A stretch of 64,000 nucleotides of DNA from Labrys okinawensis. Its GTDB lineage: Bacteria; Pseudomonadota; Alphaproteobacteria; Rhizobiales; Labraceae. The DNA lies in NCBI RefSeq assembly GCF_002982075.1, contig NZ_PUEJ01000005.1:1-64000 (forward strand), in the 5' to 3' direction. Below, one piece after another: positions 46,374 through 53,962 of the stretch. The translations under genes and the position numbers were made by a program. Numbering within the stretch: position 1 is the first letter of the stretch; every line of letters begins with the position of its first letter. The notes below the pieces were generated by a model. That model was not told the origin of the DNA, did no database searches, and saw only the letters and a list, made by a program, of their open reading frames with translations.

Positions 46374-47669
46374 TCAGCTCATCGCCTGCCCCTCGACGGC
46401 GCTCCACACCGCCAGGGCCTGCCGCGTCTGCGCAACGTCATGAACGCGCACTGCGTCGGCGCCGCGCTGGGCGGCGGAAAGAGCGGCGGAAACCGATCCG
46501 GCGACGCGTTCCGAGGCCGGGCCATGGCGATCGACGCCGCGGATGAAGATCTTGCGCGAGGCTCCGATCAGCACGGGAAAACCGAGCGCGCGCAATTGCG
46601 GCGTGGCGTCGAGCAAAGCGAGGTTGTGTTCCATGGTCTTGCCGAAGCCGATGCCGGGGTCGAGCCACAGGCGCGAGGCGGCGATGCCGTCCTTGATGGC
46701 GCGTTCGCATTTGAAGCTGAGCTCGGCGCAGACATCCTTCACCACATCGGCATAAACAGGGTTGACCTGCATGCTCTGCGGATCGCCCTGCATATGCATC
46801 AGCACCACGGGGACATCATGATCGGCGACGGCCCTGCGGCTGGCCGGATCATCCAGGGCGGTGACATCGTTGATCATGGTGGCGCCGGCCGCGAGTGCGC
46901 GCGCCATGATCTCGGCGTGGCGGGTATCGATTGAGATCAGGCGATAGCGCCGTTTGGCCTCCTCGGCGAGGGCCTCGATCACCGGGCCGACGCGCTGCCA
47001 TTCGGTTTCGATGTCGACGGGAGTGGCGCCCGGACGCGTCGACTCGCCACCGATGTCGAGAATGTCGGCCCCTTCCTCCATCAGCTGGCGGGCATGGGCG
47101 ATGGCCGTCTCGGCGTTGTCATAACGCCCGCCATCGGAGAAGGAATCGGGCGTGACGTTGACGATGCCCATCAGCAGCGGCACCGTCCTGAGGGCCCGTA
47201 CATGGGCGCGGTCGCTGCGTGCCAGCATCAGGCTGACGGTTTCGCCATTGACGGGATGACGCCAGCCCGGTGCGATATCGGCGAGGGGCGCGAGCACGAA
47301 GGCCCGTTCATGCATGCGGGGATGCGGCACCACCAGGTCTGGCGTGTCGATGATTTCGCTGCCGTAGCCGATCAGATCGAGATCCAGCGTGCGTGCGGCA
47401 TTGCGTTCGCTGCGCTCGCGTCCGAACTGCAATTCGACGTCGAGCAGGACGGAGAGAATCTGATGCGGCGTAAGGGCACTCTCGACGGCGATGACCTGGT
47501 TCGCATACCAGGGCTGGTCCGAGCGCGGCACCGGCTCGGTCAGGAACAGGCGTGAACGCGCCGAAATCGTCAATCCGCGGGCGGCCAGGGCAGAGACGGC
47601 CCGGCGGAGGGTTTCCCGGGGAGCTCCTTCGGAGGACGGAAGATTGGCACCGAGGGCGACGTAGATCAT
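46374..47669 (-). CDS. folKP: Bifunctional HPPK-DHPS (FolK-FolP fusion)
   Basis: One 431-residue protein with two folate-pathway enzymes. Residues about 1-150 are 6-hydroxymethyl-7,8-dihydropterin pyrophosphokinase (YVALGANLPSSEG, FLTEPVPRSDQPWYANQVI, the Mg-binding TLDLDLIGYG and PHPRMHERAFVLAPLADIAP). Residues about 163-431 are dihydropteroate synthase (GIVNVTPDSFSDGG at 168-181, DIGGESTRPGA, MINDVTALD, the SRK of GASRKIF). No frameshift or start signal splits it. It is the last gene of the pab operon and uses the para-aminobenzoate made by it. The start is 10 bp from pabC. Confidence 0.95.
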   Translation of the reverse strand: MIYVALGANLPSSEGAPRETLRRAVSALAARGLTISARSRLFLTEPVPRSDQPWYANQVIAVESALTPHQILSVLLDVELQFGRERSERNAARTLDLDLIGYGSEIIDTPDLVVPHPRMHERAFVLAPLADIAPGWRHPVNGETVSLMLARSDRAHVRALRTVPLLMGIVNVTPDSFSDGGRYDNAETAIAHARQLMEEGADILDIGGESTRPGATPVDIETEWQRVGPVIEALAEEAKRRYRLISIDTRHAEIMARALAAGATMINDVTALDDPASRRAVADHDVPVVLMHMQGDPQSMQVNPVYADVVKDVCAELSFKCERAIKDGIAASRLWLDPGIGFGKTMEHNLALLDATPQLRALGFPVLIGASRKIFIRGVDRHGPASERVAGSVSAALSAAQRGADAVRVHDVAQTRQALAVWSAVEGQAMS

Positions 47670-47679
47670 GGAAACACGC

Positions 47680-48591
47680 TCACTGGATGGGAAGGGCTAC
47701 CTCCAGGCGCGCGCCGGTGTCGTGTTCGATGCGGGCCAGGAGGGCGTTGAAGAGGCGGTTGATGGACGAGGCTGCCCGGGGTGACGGGGCCATGCTCCGC
47801 TTGCCCAGGGCCGAAACCGGGCGGATCAGGCGTACGGAATTGGTGAGGAACAAGGCTTGGGCCCGCTCCATCAGGGCTGGTGTCAGGCTGGCCTCGGCGG
47901 TCTCGAAGCCGAGGACTTCCGCTTCCTCCAGCACAAGGGCCCGCATGACGCCGTCGAGGCAGCCATCGGCGCAGGGAGGGGTGACGAACCGGCCATCGAT
48001 GATGGCGAAGAGGTTGGCGATGGTGGATGAGACGGCGTTGCCCTCCAGGTTGCGGATCAGGGCATCGTCGGCACCGGCCTCGGCGGCCCGGCGGGCGGCC
48101 AGGATGTTCTCGAGATAGTTGAGGGACTTCAGGCGGGCGAGCGGCGAGAACTGGTTGCGCGGCAACTCGGCTTCGGCGAGGTGTGCGGGCTGGCCGACGA
48201 GGCCGGTGCTCCAGGGCTGGGCCGTCACCAGGATGGTGGGCGGATTACTCGGCGATTGACTGCCTGGCGGCGGCCACAGGCCCCGGGCAGCCTGTCCCCG
48301 CGTCACCGTAGTGCGCAGGATGGCATGGCGTTCGCCCAAATCGTTCAGCACACCGCCAAGCGCCTCCTCGAGCCGGGCAGGATCGACGTCGATGCCGATG
48401 GCTGCGGCATGGCGCACGAGGCGGGCACGGTGGCGCTCTTGTGCGAAGGGGCGTCCCTTGAAGCAGCTCATGGTGTCGAAAACGCCGTCGCCGAGCTGGA
48501 AACCGCGGTCGAGGGCACTGACCAAGGGAGAGTCGACCTGGGGGATGCCGGCGGTGTCACCCGCCAGGAGACGATGAAGAAAGAAGCTCAC
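47680..48591 (-). CDS. pabC: Aminodeoxychorismate lyase
   Basis: A PLP class IV enzyme that splits aminodeoxychorismate into para-aminobenzoate and pyruvate. The GTG at 48591 overlaps the pabA stop and gives 303 residues; the frame is open upstream but that part is pabA in another frame. Features are SALDRGFQLGDGVFDTM, the PLP-lysine segment ARLKSLNYLENILAARRA and VSSTIANLFAIIDGRFVTPP. A branched-chain or D-amino acid aminotransferase has the same fold, but the operon supports PabC. Confidence 0.9.
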   Translation of the reverse strand: MSFFLHRLLAGDTAGIPQVDSPLVSALDRGFQLGDGVFDTMSCFKGRPFAQERHRARLVRHAAAIGIDVDPARLEEALGGVLNDLGERHAILRTTVTRGQAARGLWPPPGSQSPSNPPTILVTAQPWSTGLVGQPAHLAEAELPRNQFSPLARLKSLNYLENILAARRAAEAGADDALIRNLEGNAVSSTIANLFAIIDGRFVTPPCADGCLDGVMRALVLEEAEVLGFETAEASLTPALMERAQALFLTNSVRLIRPVSALGKRSMAPSPRAASSINRLFNALLARIEHDTGARLEVALPIQ

Positions 48592-49154
48592 TGCACGCGA
48601 TCCAGGAACGCGCGGATGATCTGATGTCCCTGTGGGGTCAGGATCGACTCGGGATGGAATTGCACGCCGAAGGTGGGGTGCAGGCGATGGGTAAGCGCCA
48701 TGATCTCGCCCTCGTCGCTGCGCGCGGTGACCTCGAGCGGGCCATCCTCGTCGATTTCGACGATCAGCGAATGATAGCGCGCCGCCTCGAAGGGTTGCGG
48801 GAGCCCGGCGAACAGGCCGCCGCCCTGATGCTCGATGCGCGAGGCACGGCCGTGCATGGGCGTACGGGCATGGGCGGTGCGCCCGCCGAAGACCTCGCCG
48901 ATGCATTGGTGGCCGAGGCAGATGCCGAGAATGGGCAGCTTGCCGGAAAAGAGCTTGATCAGGTCGAGCGAAGCCCCGGCATCGCGCGGCGCCTTCGGCC
49001 CCGGCGAGAACACCAGGGCCTTCGCGCCGAGATGGAGGACATCATCGGCATTCACGGCATCGTTGCGGACGACACGGGTTTTCGCGCCGGCCTCCTCGAA
49101 ATAGCGGGAGACGTTGAAGACAAAGGAATCGTAATTGTCGACGATCAGGATCAT
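48588..49154 (-). CDS. pabA: Aminodeoxychorismate synthase glutaminase subunit
   Basis: The glutamine amidotransferase that supplies ammonia to PabB. The 188-residue product has the class I triad: Cys79 in ILGICLGHQCIGE and the His-Glu pair in GVQFHPESILTP. The N-terminus MILIVDNYDSFVFNVSRYFE is typical of PabA/TrpG. Some bacteria use one such subunit for both PabB and TrpE; here the operon points to the folate role. It overlaps pabB and pabC by 4 bp each. Confidence 0.92.
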   Translation of the reverse strand: MILIVDNYDSFVFNVSRYFEEAGAKTRVVRNDAVNADDVLHLGAKALVFSPGPKAPRDAGASLDLIKLFSGKLPILGICLGHQCIGEVFGGRTAHARTPMHGRASRIEHQGGGLFAGLPQPFEAARYHSLIVEIDEDGPLEVTARSDEGEIMALTHRLHPTFGVQFHPESILTPQGHQIIRAFLDRVQ

Positions 49155-50521
49155 GCCGCTTCCTCCGCGCGGGCGGGATCCTCGAAGGCCGCGATCAGCC
49201 GCTCGGCCTTGGCCAGGGTCTCGTCATATTCGGCGAACGGATCGGAGAGCAGCGTGATGCCGCCTCCGGCCCGGACCGAAAGGTCCTTGCCGTCATAGCT
49301 GAGGGTGCGGATGGCGATGTTGAGATCGGCCGCGCCGTCGAAGCCGATCCAGCCGATGGCACCGCAATAGGCGCCGCGCGGCTCGCGCTCGAGTTCGCCG
49401 ATGATCTCCATGGCGCGGATCTTCGGCGCTCCGGTGATCGAGCCACCCGGGAAGGTGGCCGCGATCAGGTCGGTAACGTCGAGCCCCGCCTTCAGGCGGC
49501 CCGTCACCGCCGAGGTCAGGTGGTGCACCGAGGCATAGGTTTCGATGCCGCACAGCAGGGGAACCTCGACGCTGCCGGCCTCGCACACGCGCGACAAATC
49601 ATTGCGCAGGAGGTCGACGATCATGATGTTCTCGGCCCGGTCCTTCTCGCTGCGGGCGAGCGACTGGGCGATGGCGATGTCCATGGCGGCATGGGCGCAG
49701 CGGCGCTTGGTGCCCTTGATCGGCCTGGCCTCGACCCTGCCGCCGTCCTGGCCGGCATCCAGACGCAGAAAGCGCTCGGGAGAGGTGGAGGCAATGAAAC
49801 GTTCCCCATCGACCAGCAGGGCGGCAAACGGCGCCGGATTGGACCGCCGCAGGGCAAGATAGGTCGCCAGCGGGTCTGCGCCGTGCTGGGGCGTGGCGCT
49901 GAAGCGATGGGAGAGATTGGCCTGGAAGATATCACCGTCGCGGATATAGGCAACCACGCGTGCGACCTCCGCTTCGTACTCGCTCCGGCTGCGGCTGTCG
50001 CGCCAAGTCAATGCGCTCGGCGCCGACGCCTGGCGGGGCTTGGCTTCGAGCCCCTCGACGAGCCGTTCGGCGCAAGCCTGGTCAGGCGCAATGACGAAGG
50101 CACGCTTCTCGATGGTGTCGAAGGCGAGGAGGCGGTCGTAGAAGGGCAGGTCGATCTGCGGGCTGCCGGGCGCGGCGGCAGGAACCGATGATCCGAAGCG
50201 CTCGAACAGATGACCCGCTTCATAGGCGAAATTGCCGATCGCACCGCCGGTGAAGGGAGGCGCTCCCGCCATTGCCGGCCGGGCATGCTGCCGCAGCAGA
50301 TGGCGCAATGCCTCCATGGGTGCGCCGGCGATGGCGGCATCGTTCCAGCGTGCGATGCCGTCGACGACCTGGAATAGGCCGAAGGGCGAGGCAGCCAGAT
50401 AGGACCAGCGGCCCAGCGTTTCATGCGGCATGGCGCTGTCGAGCAGGGCCAGTCGCGGCTGGCTGGCCATGGCGGCCGCAGCTTCGAGGGGGTCGATCCA
50501 GGGTATCTCAACAATGATCAT
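49151..50521 (-). CDS. pabB: Aminodeoxychorismate synthase component I
   Basis: PabB turns chorismate and ammonia into 4-amino-4-deoxychorismate. The 456-residue product has the chorismate-binding domain with DGDIFQANLSHRF, ASTSPERFLRL, ARPIKGTKRR, ENIMIVDLLRNDLSRVC and TFPGGSITGAPKIRAMEII. The PIKGT motif (with the lysine used by PabB, in place of the PIAGT of anthranilate synthase) supports PabB over TrpE. It is the first gene of the operon. Upstream lies a 340-bp gap. Confidence 0.93.
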   Translation of the reverse strand: MIIVEIPWIDPLEAAAAMASQPRLALLDSAMPHETLGRWSYLAASPFGLFQVVDGIARWNDAAIAGAPMEALRHLLRQHARPAMAGAPPFTGGAIGNFAYEAGHLFERFGSSVPAAAPGSPQIDLPFYDRLLAFDTIEKRAFVIAPDQACAERLVEGLEAKPRQASAPSALTWRDSRSRSEYEAEVARVVAYIRDGDIFQANLSHRFSATPQHGADPLATYLALRRSNPAPFAALLVDGERFIASTSPERFLRLDAGQDGGRVEARPIKGTKRRCAHAAMDIAIAQSLARSEKDRAENIMIVDLLRNDLSRVCEAGSVEVPLLCGIETYASVHHLTSAVTGRLKAGLDVTDLIAATFPGGSITGAPKIRAMEIIGELEREPRGAYCGAIGWIGFDGAADLNIAIRTLSYDGKDLSVRAGGGITLLSDPFAEYDETLAKAERLIAAFEDPARAEEAA

Positions 50522-50861
50522 GGCAGCTCAAGCACAATCCTGGTGCGGCACCAAAATGCCGGCCAGCTCGTGTGATGCGGACAGACCGCTTCAATAGCGT
50601 TTTGCGATTTGACGGAGTCGCCTCGAATCGCAAAGACGCGTCTAACCAAGGAGCCGGAGCAAACAAGCGTTCAGTCATGAACGCGCTTTGCTCTGGGTTC
50701 GGCGATTGGAGCGTCGGGCGGCTTCCCTGTCAGCCGGCCGGAACTCATCACGCTGAGGCTTGCATCCGGGATGGGCCCAAGCGTCCCGCATCTCTCAGCC
50801 CTGTGGAGATACGTGGAACATCGCATGTCTATGTAGCGCTTTTTTTTGCCTTTGTCGTGCC
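50522..50861. other. Intergenic region between pabB and benE
   Basis: 340 bp without a supported gene. It contains a repeat region (50591-50698) with an inner inverted repeat, TTTGCGATT / AATCGCAAA. The part 50820-50840 is T-rich. The promoter of the pab operon should lie in its left half on the minus strand, but no clear match was seen. Confidence 0.5.
50591..50698 (+). repeat. Dispersed GAGCAAA...ATGAACGCGC repeat, copy 2
   Basis: 50651-50697 (GAGCCGGAGCAAACAAGCG, then TTCAGTC and ATGAACGCGCTTTGCTCTGG) matches 45208-45253 on the opposite strand at about 85 percent. The left part (50601-50640) adds the inverted pair TTTGCGATT / AATCGCAAA. Confidence 0.7.
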
Positions 50862-52067
50862 TCAGTTTGCGTCGGAATAAAGCATGTGCACGACAAGGCC
50901 TGCACAAAGGCCCCAGAAGGCGGCGCCGATACCGTGAAAACTGAAGCCGGATGCCGTCACCAGGAAGGTTGCGAGCGCCGGCAGGCGCTGGCTTTCCTCC
51001 CGCACGGCGCCAAGCAGGGATGCCCCGAAAGGGCCTACCAGGGCCAGTCCCGCCGCCGCTTCGATCAGGATCGGCGAAGAGGCCGTGACCAGGCCGGTGG
51101 CAATCGCCGACAGCATCGAGAAGATCGCCGCGTAGGACAGCCCGGCCACCACCGCGGCGGTATAGCGCCGTTCGGGCTGGGCGTGGGCGTCCGGGCCGGC
51201 GCAGAGGGCGGCGGTGATCGCGGCGAGGTTGACGGTGGGAGCGCCCAGCAGGGAAGAGAACGCCGACACGCCTCCGGTCGCGAGGAAGGCCGGCCGTGTC
51301 GGCACCTGATAGCCATAGGTCGCCAGCACGGTCAGGCCCGGAATATTCTGGGAGGCCATGGTGACGATGAAAAGCGGCAGGCCGATCGAAATCAGCGTTT
51401 GCCAATCGAAGCTTGGGGCAACGAATTCAAGCGGCGGCAGAGCCAGGGTCGGCGTGCCTCCCTGGCCGTCGAACGCCATGGCGCCCAAGGCGCCGGCGAG
51501 CGCAGCGGGCGCTGCCCACAGGCGATAGAACCGTCCAACCACCAGCCAGGTCAGCACCACGGGTATGGCGAATTGCGGTACCTGTCCGAGGGCGGTCACC
51601 GGAGCAAGGCAAAGCTTGAACAGGATGCCGGCCAGCATCGCGCCGGCGATGGGACGGGGGATGCGGGTGATCAGCTTGCCGAGGGGAGACCACAAGCCGG
51701 CGACCATGATCAGCGCGCCGGTGACGAGGAAGGCGCCGACAGCGGCGGAATAGCCGCCGGCCGGTGCCGTCAGGCTTGCCAGAAGGGCCATGCCGGGTGT
51801 CGACCAGGCGGTCGAGACCGGCATGCGGGTCGCGAGGCTGAGTCCGGCGCCGCATAGACCCATGGTGAGGCACAACACGGCAAGGCCCGACGCGATCTGC
51901 CCCGGCGAAGCGCCGACGGCGCTCATGCCGTTGATCACCACTGCTACCGAACTCGTATAGCCGACCACAGCGGTAAGGATGCCCATGCCGGCGGACTGGC
52001 CGCTGAGATCTGCAAGGAAGGAACGCATGGCTGGGAAACCAGGATTCTCGGAGGGGCTGGCGGACAT
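50862..52067 (-). CDS. benE: BenE family benzoate/H+ symporter-like permease
   Basis: A 401-residue inner-membrane transporter with about twelve segments. Family features are TRMPVSTAWSTPGMALLAS near residues 80-98, TMASQNIPGLTVLATYGY and the C-terminal GFSFHGIGAAFWGLCAGL. BenE proteins import benzoate with protons, but many members lie in genomes without the ben pathway, and no benzoate genes are adjacent, so the substrate is open. A start 13 codons later (MRSFLADLSGQ) is possible. Confidence 0.87.
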   Translation of the reverse strand: MSASPSENPGFPAMRSFLADLSGQSAGMGILTAVVGYTSSVAVVINGMSAVGASPGQIASGLAVLCLTMGLCGAGLSLATRMPVSTAWSTPGMALLASLTAPAGGYSAAVGAFLVTGALIMVAGLWSPLGKLITRIPRPIAGAMLAGILFKLCLAPVTALGQVPQFAIPVVLTWLVVGRFYRLWAAPAALAGALGAMAFDGQGGTPTLALPPLEFVAPSFDWQTLISIGLPLFIVTMASQNIPGLTVLATYGYQVPTRPAFLATGGVSAFSSLLGAPTVNLAAITAALCAGPDAHAQPERRYTAAVVAGLSYAAIFSMLSAIATGLVTASSPILIEAAAGLALVGPFGASLLGAVREESQRLPALATFLVTASGFSFHGIGAAFWGLCAGLVVHMLYSDAN

Positions 52068-52172
52068 GCCGCGAGGGCCGCCTTATTCGGCCCCTGCCAC
52101 GGAATGTGCAAGCCGCATGTCGGATGAATCGGGCTATCGCCCCGCCGCGTGACGGGCCATAGGCGCCCGGCC

Positions 52173-52201
52173 AAAAGAAAACGGGCGGAAGATCCGCCCG
52201 T
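52173..52201 (-). terminator. Intrinsic terminator of the FliO-like gene
   Basis: Read on the minus strand, ACGGGCGG-ATCTT-CCGCCCGT is followed by TTTCTTTT. It lies 16 bp after the stop of the gene at 52217-53575 and is well formed. Confidence 0.8.
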
Positions 52202-52216
52202 CAATGCCTGGTCCCG

Positions 52217-53575
52217 TCAGGACTTCTTGCTGTCGTCCCGGCTGCGTCCCAGCAGGCTCGCCATTTCCTCCTCGAGGCTGGCGAAGGGATCTTCCTCGGC
52301 CGGTGGCGGCGTGGTCGTCGGCGCCGGCGTGGTGGAGGGAGCCGGCGGCGGTGTCGGCGCCGAAGTCGGGGCTGGCGTCGGCGCCGCGGTGGCTGCCGGT
52401 GCGGCGGTGGTGCTCGATGCCGGTATCGGCGGTGTGGTGGCCGGCCGTGTCGGCGTCGTCAGTCTCTCGCCGACCCGGAAGGGTTCCGTACGCGTCGGCT
52501 CGGCCGGGGTGCGGGGCGCTGGCGTGCCCAGAGAGGGCTCGATGCGGCCCCCGGGAGCCTGCGAAGCCTCACCGCCCGGACGCGTGTCGGCGGAGAAACG
52601 AGGTTCGACCCGAAGATCCGGCGCCTGGCGCGGGGCAGGCGTAGGAGCCGGAGTCGCCTCGGGGCGGCGCCATTCCGGCAAGCGCAGATCCGGCAGGCGA
52701 ATCTCGGGCAGCGTCAGCCGGGTGGTGGTCGGCGCCGGCGGTTCGCGCGTTTCGGGGGCGGGTTCGAGATCGAGCCCTTCTGCGACGTCGAAATCGAGAT
52801 CGCCCTTGGGCTCGGGAGCTGCCGTGGTCTGCGCAGCAGACATGGTCGGCTTCGGTGCCGGCGTGGTCGCGGGCTGGTCGCCGGCTAGAAGCTCCTCGAA
52901 ATGCGCGGCGTCGATCGTGGCGCGCGGCTCTTCGGCCGGAGGCACGGCCGGTGCGATCGGGGCAGGGGTCGTCGCGGCTGCGGGGCGGCCGAAATTCGGC
53001 AAACGCGAAGTAGCGCGCTGGAAAAAGCCGGGCTCGCGCGGGGGGACGACGCTCGGACGCGTCGCGGGCTGCGTCGACGAGGCCGGAGCTATGGTGGTTG
53101 CGGCAGCGGGCGTCCTGGTTGCCGGCGTGGCGGCCGGCGCCGGCGTATCGATCTTGGCTACAGGCGGGGGCTCGACTGGAGCAGGACGGGCGAAATCTTC
53201 TTCGACTTGCCGCGGCGGCGCGGAGACGGCGGCCGTACGCTCCTGCACCGGAGGCGGTGTCGCACCGGGCGAAGCCGGGCGCGGAGCCTGGCCGGCGGGA
53301 CGGGCCCGCAAAATGCTGGATTCGACGACGACGTCGTTAGGACCACCGATCATGATCAGATGTTCGACGTTGTCGCGCCGGACCAGGACGAGCTGGCGGG
53401 TACCGACGCCATAGGAATCAACCACGCCGAGCCGCGACTGCTTGCCACCTTTGGCGCTGCCGACCTGAGGACGGTTGATGGCGCGCCAGATGAACATCAA
53501 GACGACTCCCACCACCAACAGCAGGCCAGCCAAGGTGAACAACTGCGCGGGCAGCCAAGAGTTCAACGAATCCAT
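52217..53575 (-). CDS. FliO/MopB-like membrane protein with long proline-rich tail
   Basis: A 452-residue protein. Residues about 10-32 form one membrane segment (LFTLAGLLLVVGVVLMFIW). Residues about 46-90 match the FliO domain: SRLGVVDSYGVGTRQLVLVR, DNVEHLIMIGGPNDVVVESS. The remaining ~350 residues are proline-, alanine- and threonine-rich and probably disordered. FliO helps assemble the flagellar export gate, but no flagellar gene is nearby. Rhizobial genomes often have such stand-alone FliO-like proteins. It may have a non-flagellar role. Confidence 0.75.
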   Translation of the reverse strand: MDSLNSWLPAQLFTLAGLLLVVGVVLMFIWRAINRPQVGSAKGGKQSRLGVVDSYGVGTRQLVLVRRDNVEHLIMIGGPNDVVVESSILRARPAGQAPRPASPGATPPPVQERTAAVSAPPRQVEEDFARPAPVEPPPVAKIDTPAPAATPATRTPAAATTIAPASSTQPATRPSVVPPREPGFFQRATSRLPNFGRPAAATTPAPIAPAVPPAEEPRATIDAAHFEELLAGDQPATTPAPKPTMSAAQTTAAPEPKGDLDFDVAEGLDLEPAPETREPPAPTTTRLTLPEIRLPDLRLPEWRRPEATPAPTPAPRQAPDLRVEPRFSADTRPGGEASQAPGGRIEPSLGTPAPRTPAEPTRTEPFRVGERLTTPTRPATTPPIPASSTTAAPAATAAPTPAPTSAPTPPPAPSTTPAPTTTPPPAEEDPFASLEEEMASLLGRSRDDSKKS

Positions 53576-53962
53576 CGATACAATTCCTTAGATCTGGTCT
53601 GGTGCCGATAGGGGATGGCAGCCTGATGCGACCAGTACTCTTTCCGGGCTGGTTTCTTAGAAGACGGTTAACGTGAAAGAATCAACAGCAAAGTCGCTAA
53701 ACCAAGGCTCGTCCCTTAGATATGGTCAAAAAAACCGGAGAAATGCCGCAAAAGAGGCGGATTCTTCTTCCCTCTCAGCCCTTTCATCGGGGATGCAGCA
53801 TGGTCCGGGACGCCTTTCGAAGGGGCTAAACCGCCACAAAGGACCAGGATATTTTTGGTCAACGAGGTTAACACATTTTGAAATGTGAACTGCTAAGCCA
53901 AACTGACCATTATGCGGTTCGCCGGAGCGAATCGCCCTTGAAGATGCGCGGTGGGGTTGAAC
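53576..53962. other. Intergenic region upstream of cckA
   Basis: 387 bp between the divergent FliO-like and cckA genes, AT-richer than its surroundings. A CtrA-like site with one mismatch, TTAG-N7-TTAAC, is at 53657-53672. No gene longer than 35 codons with a ribosome-binding site was found. Confidence 0.55.

Noticed and set aside
50862-52067. Benzoate degradation gene cluster
   Set aside because: Only the BenE-type permease is present. No benzoate dioxygenase or catechol gene is nearby.
53720-53827. 35-codon frame upstream of cckA
   Set aside because: Lacks a ribosome-binding site and has unconvincing composition.
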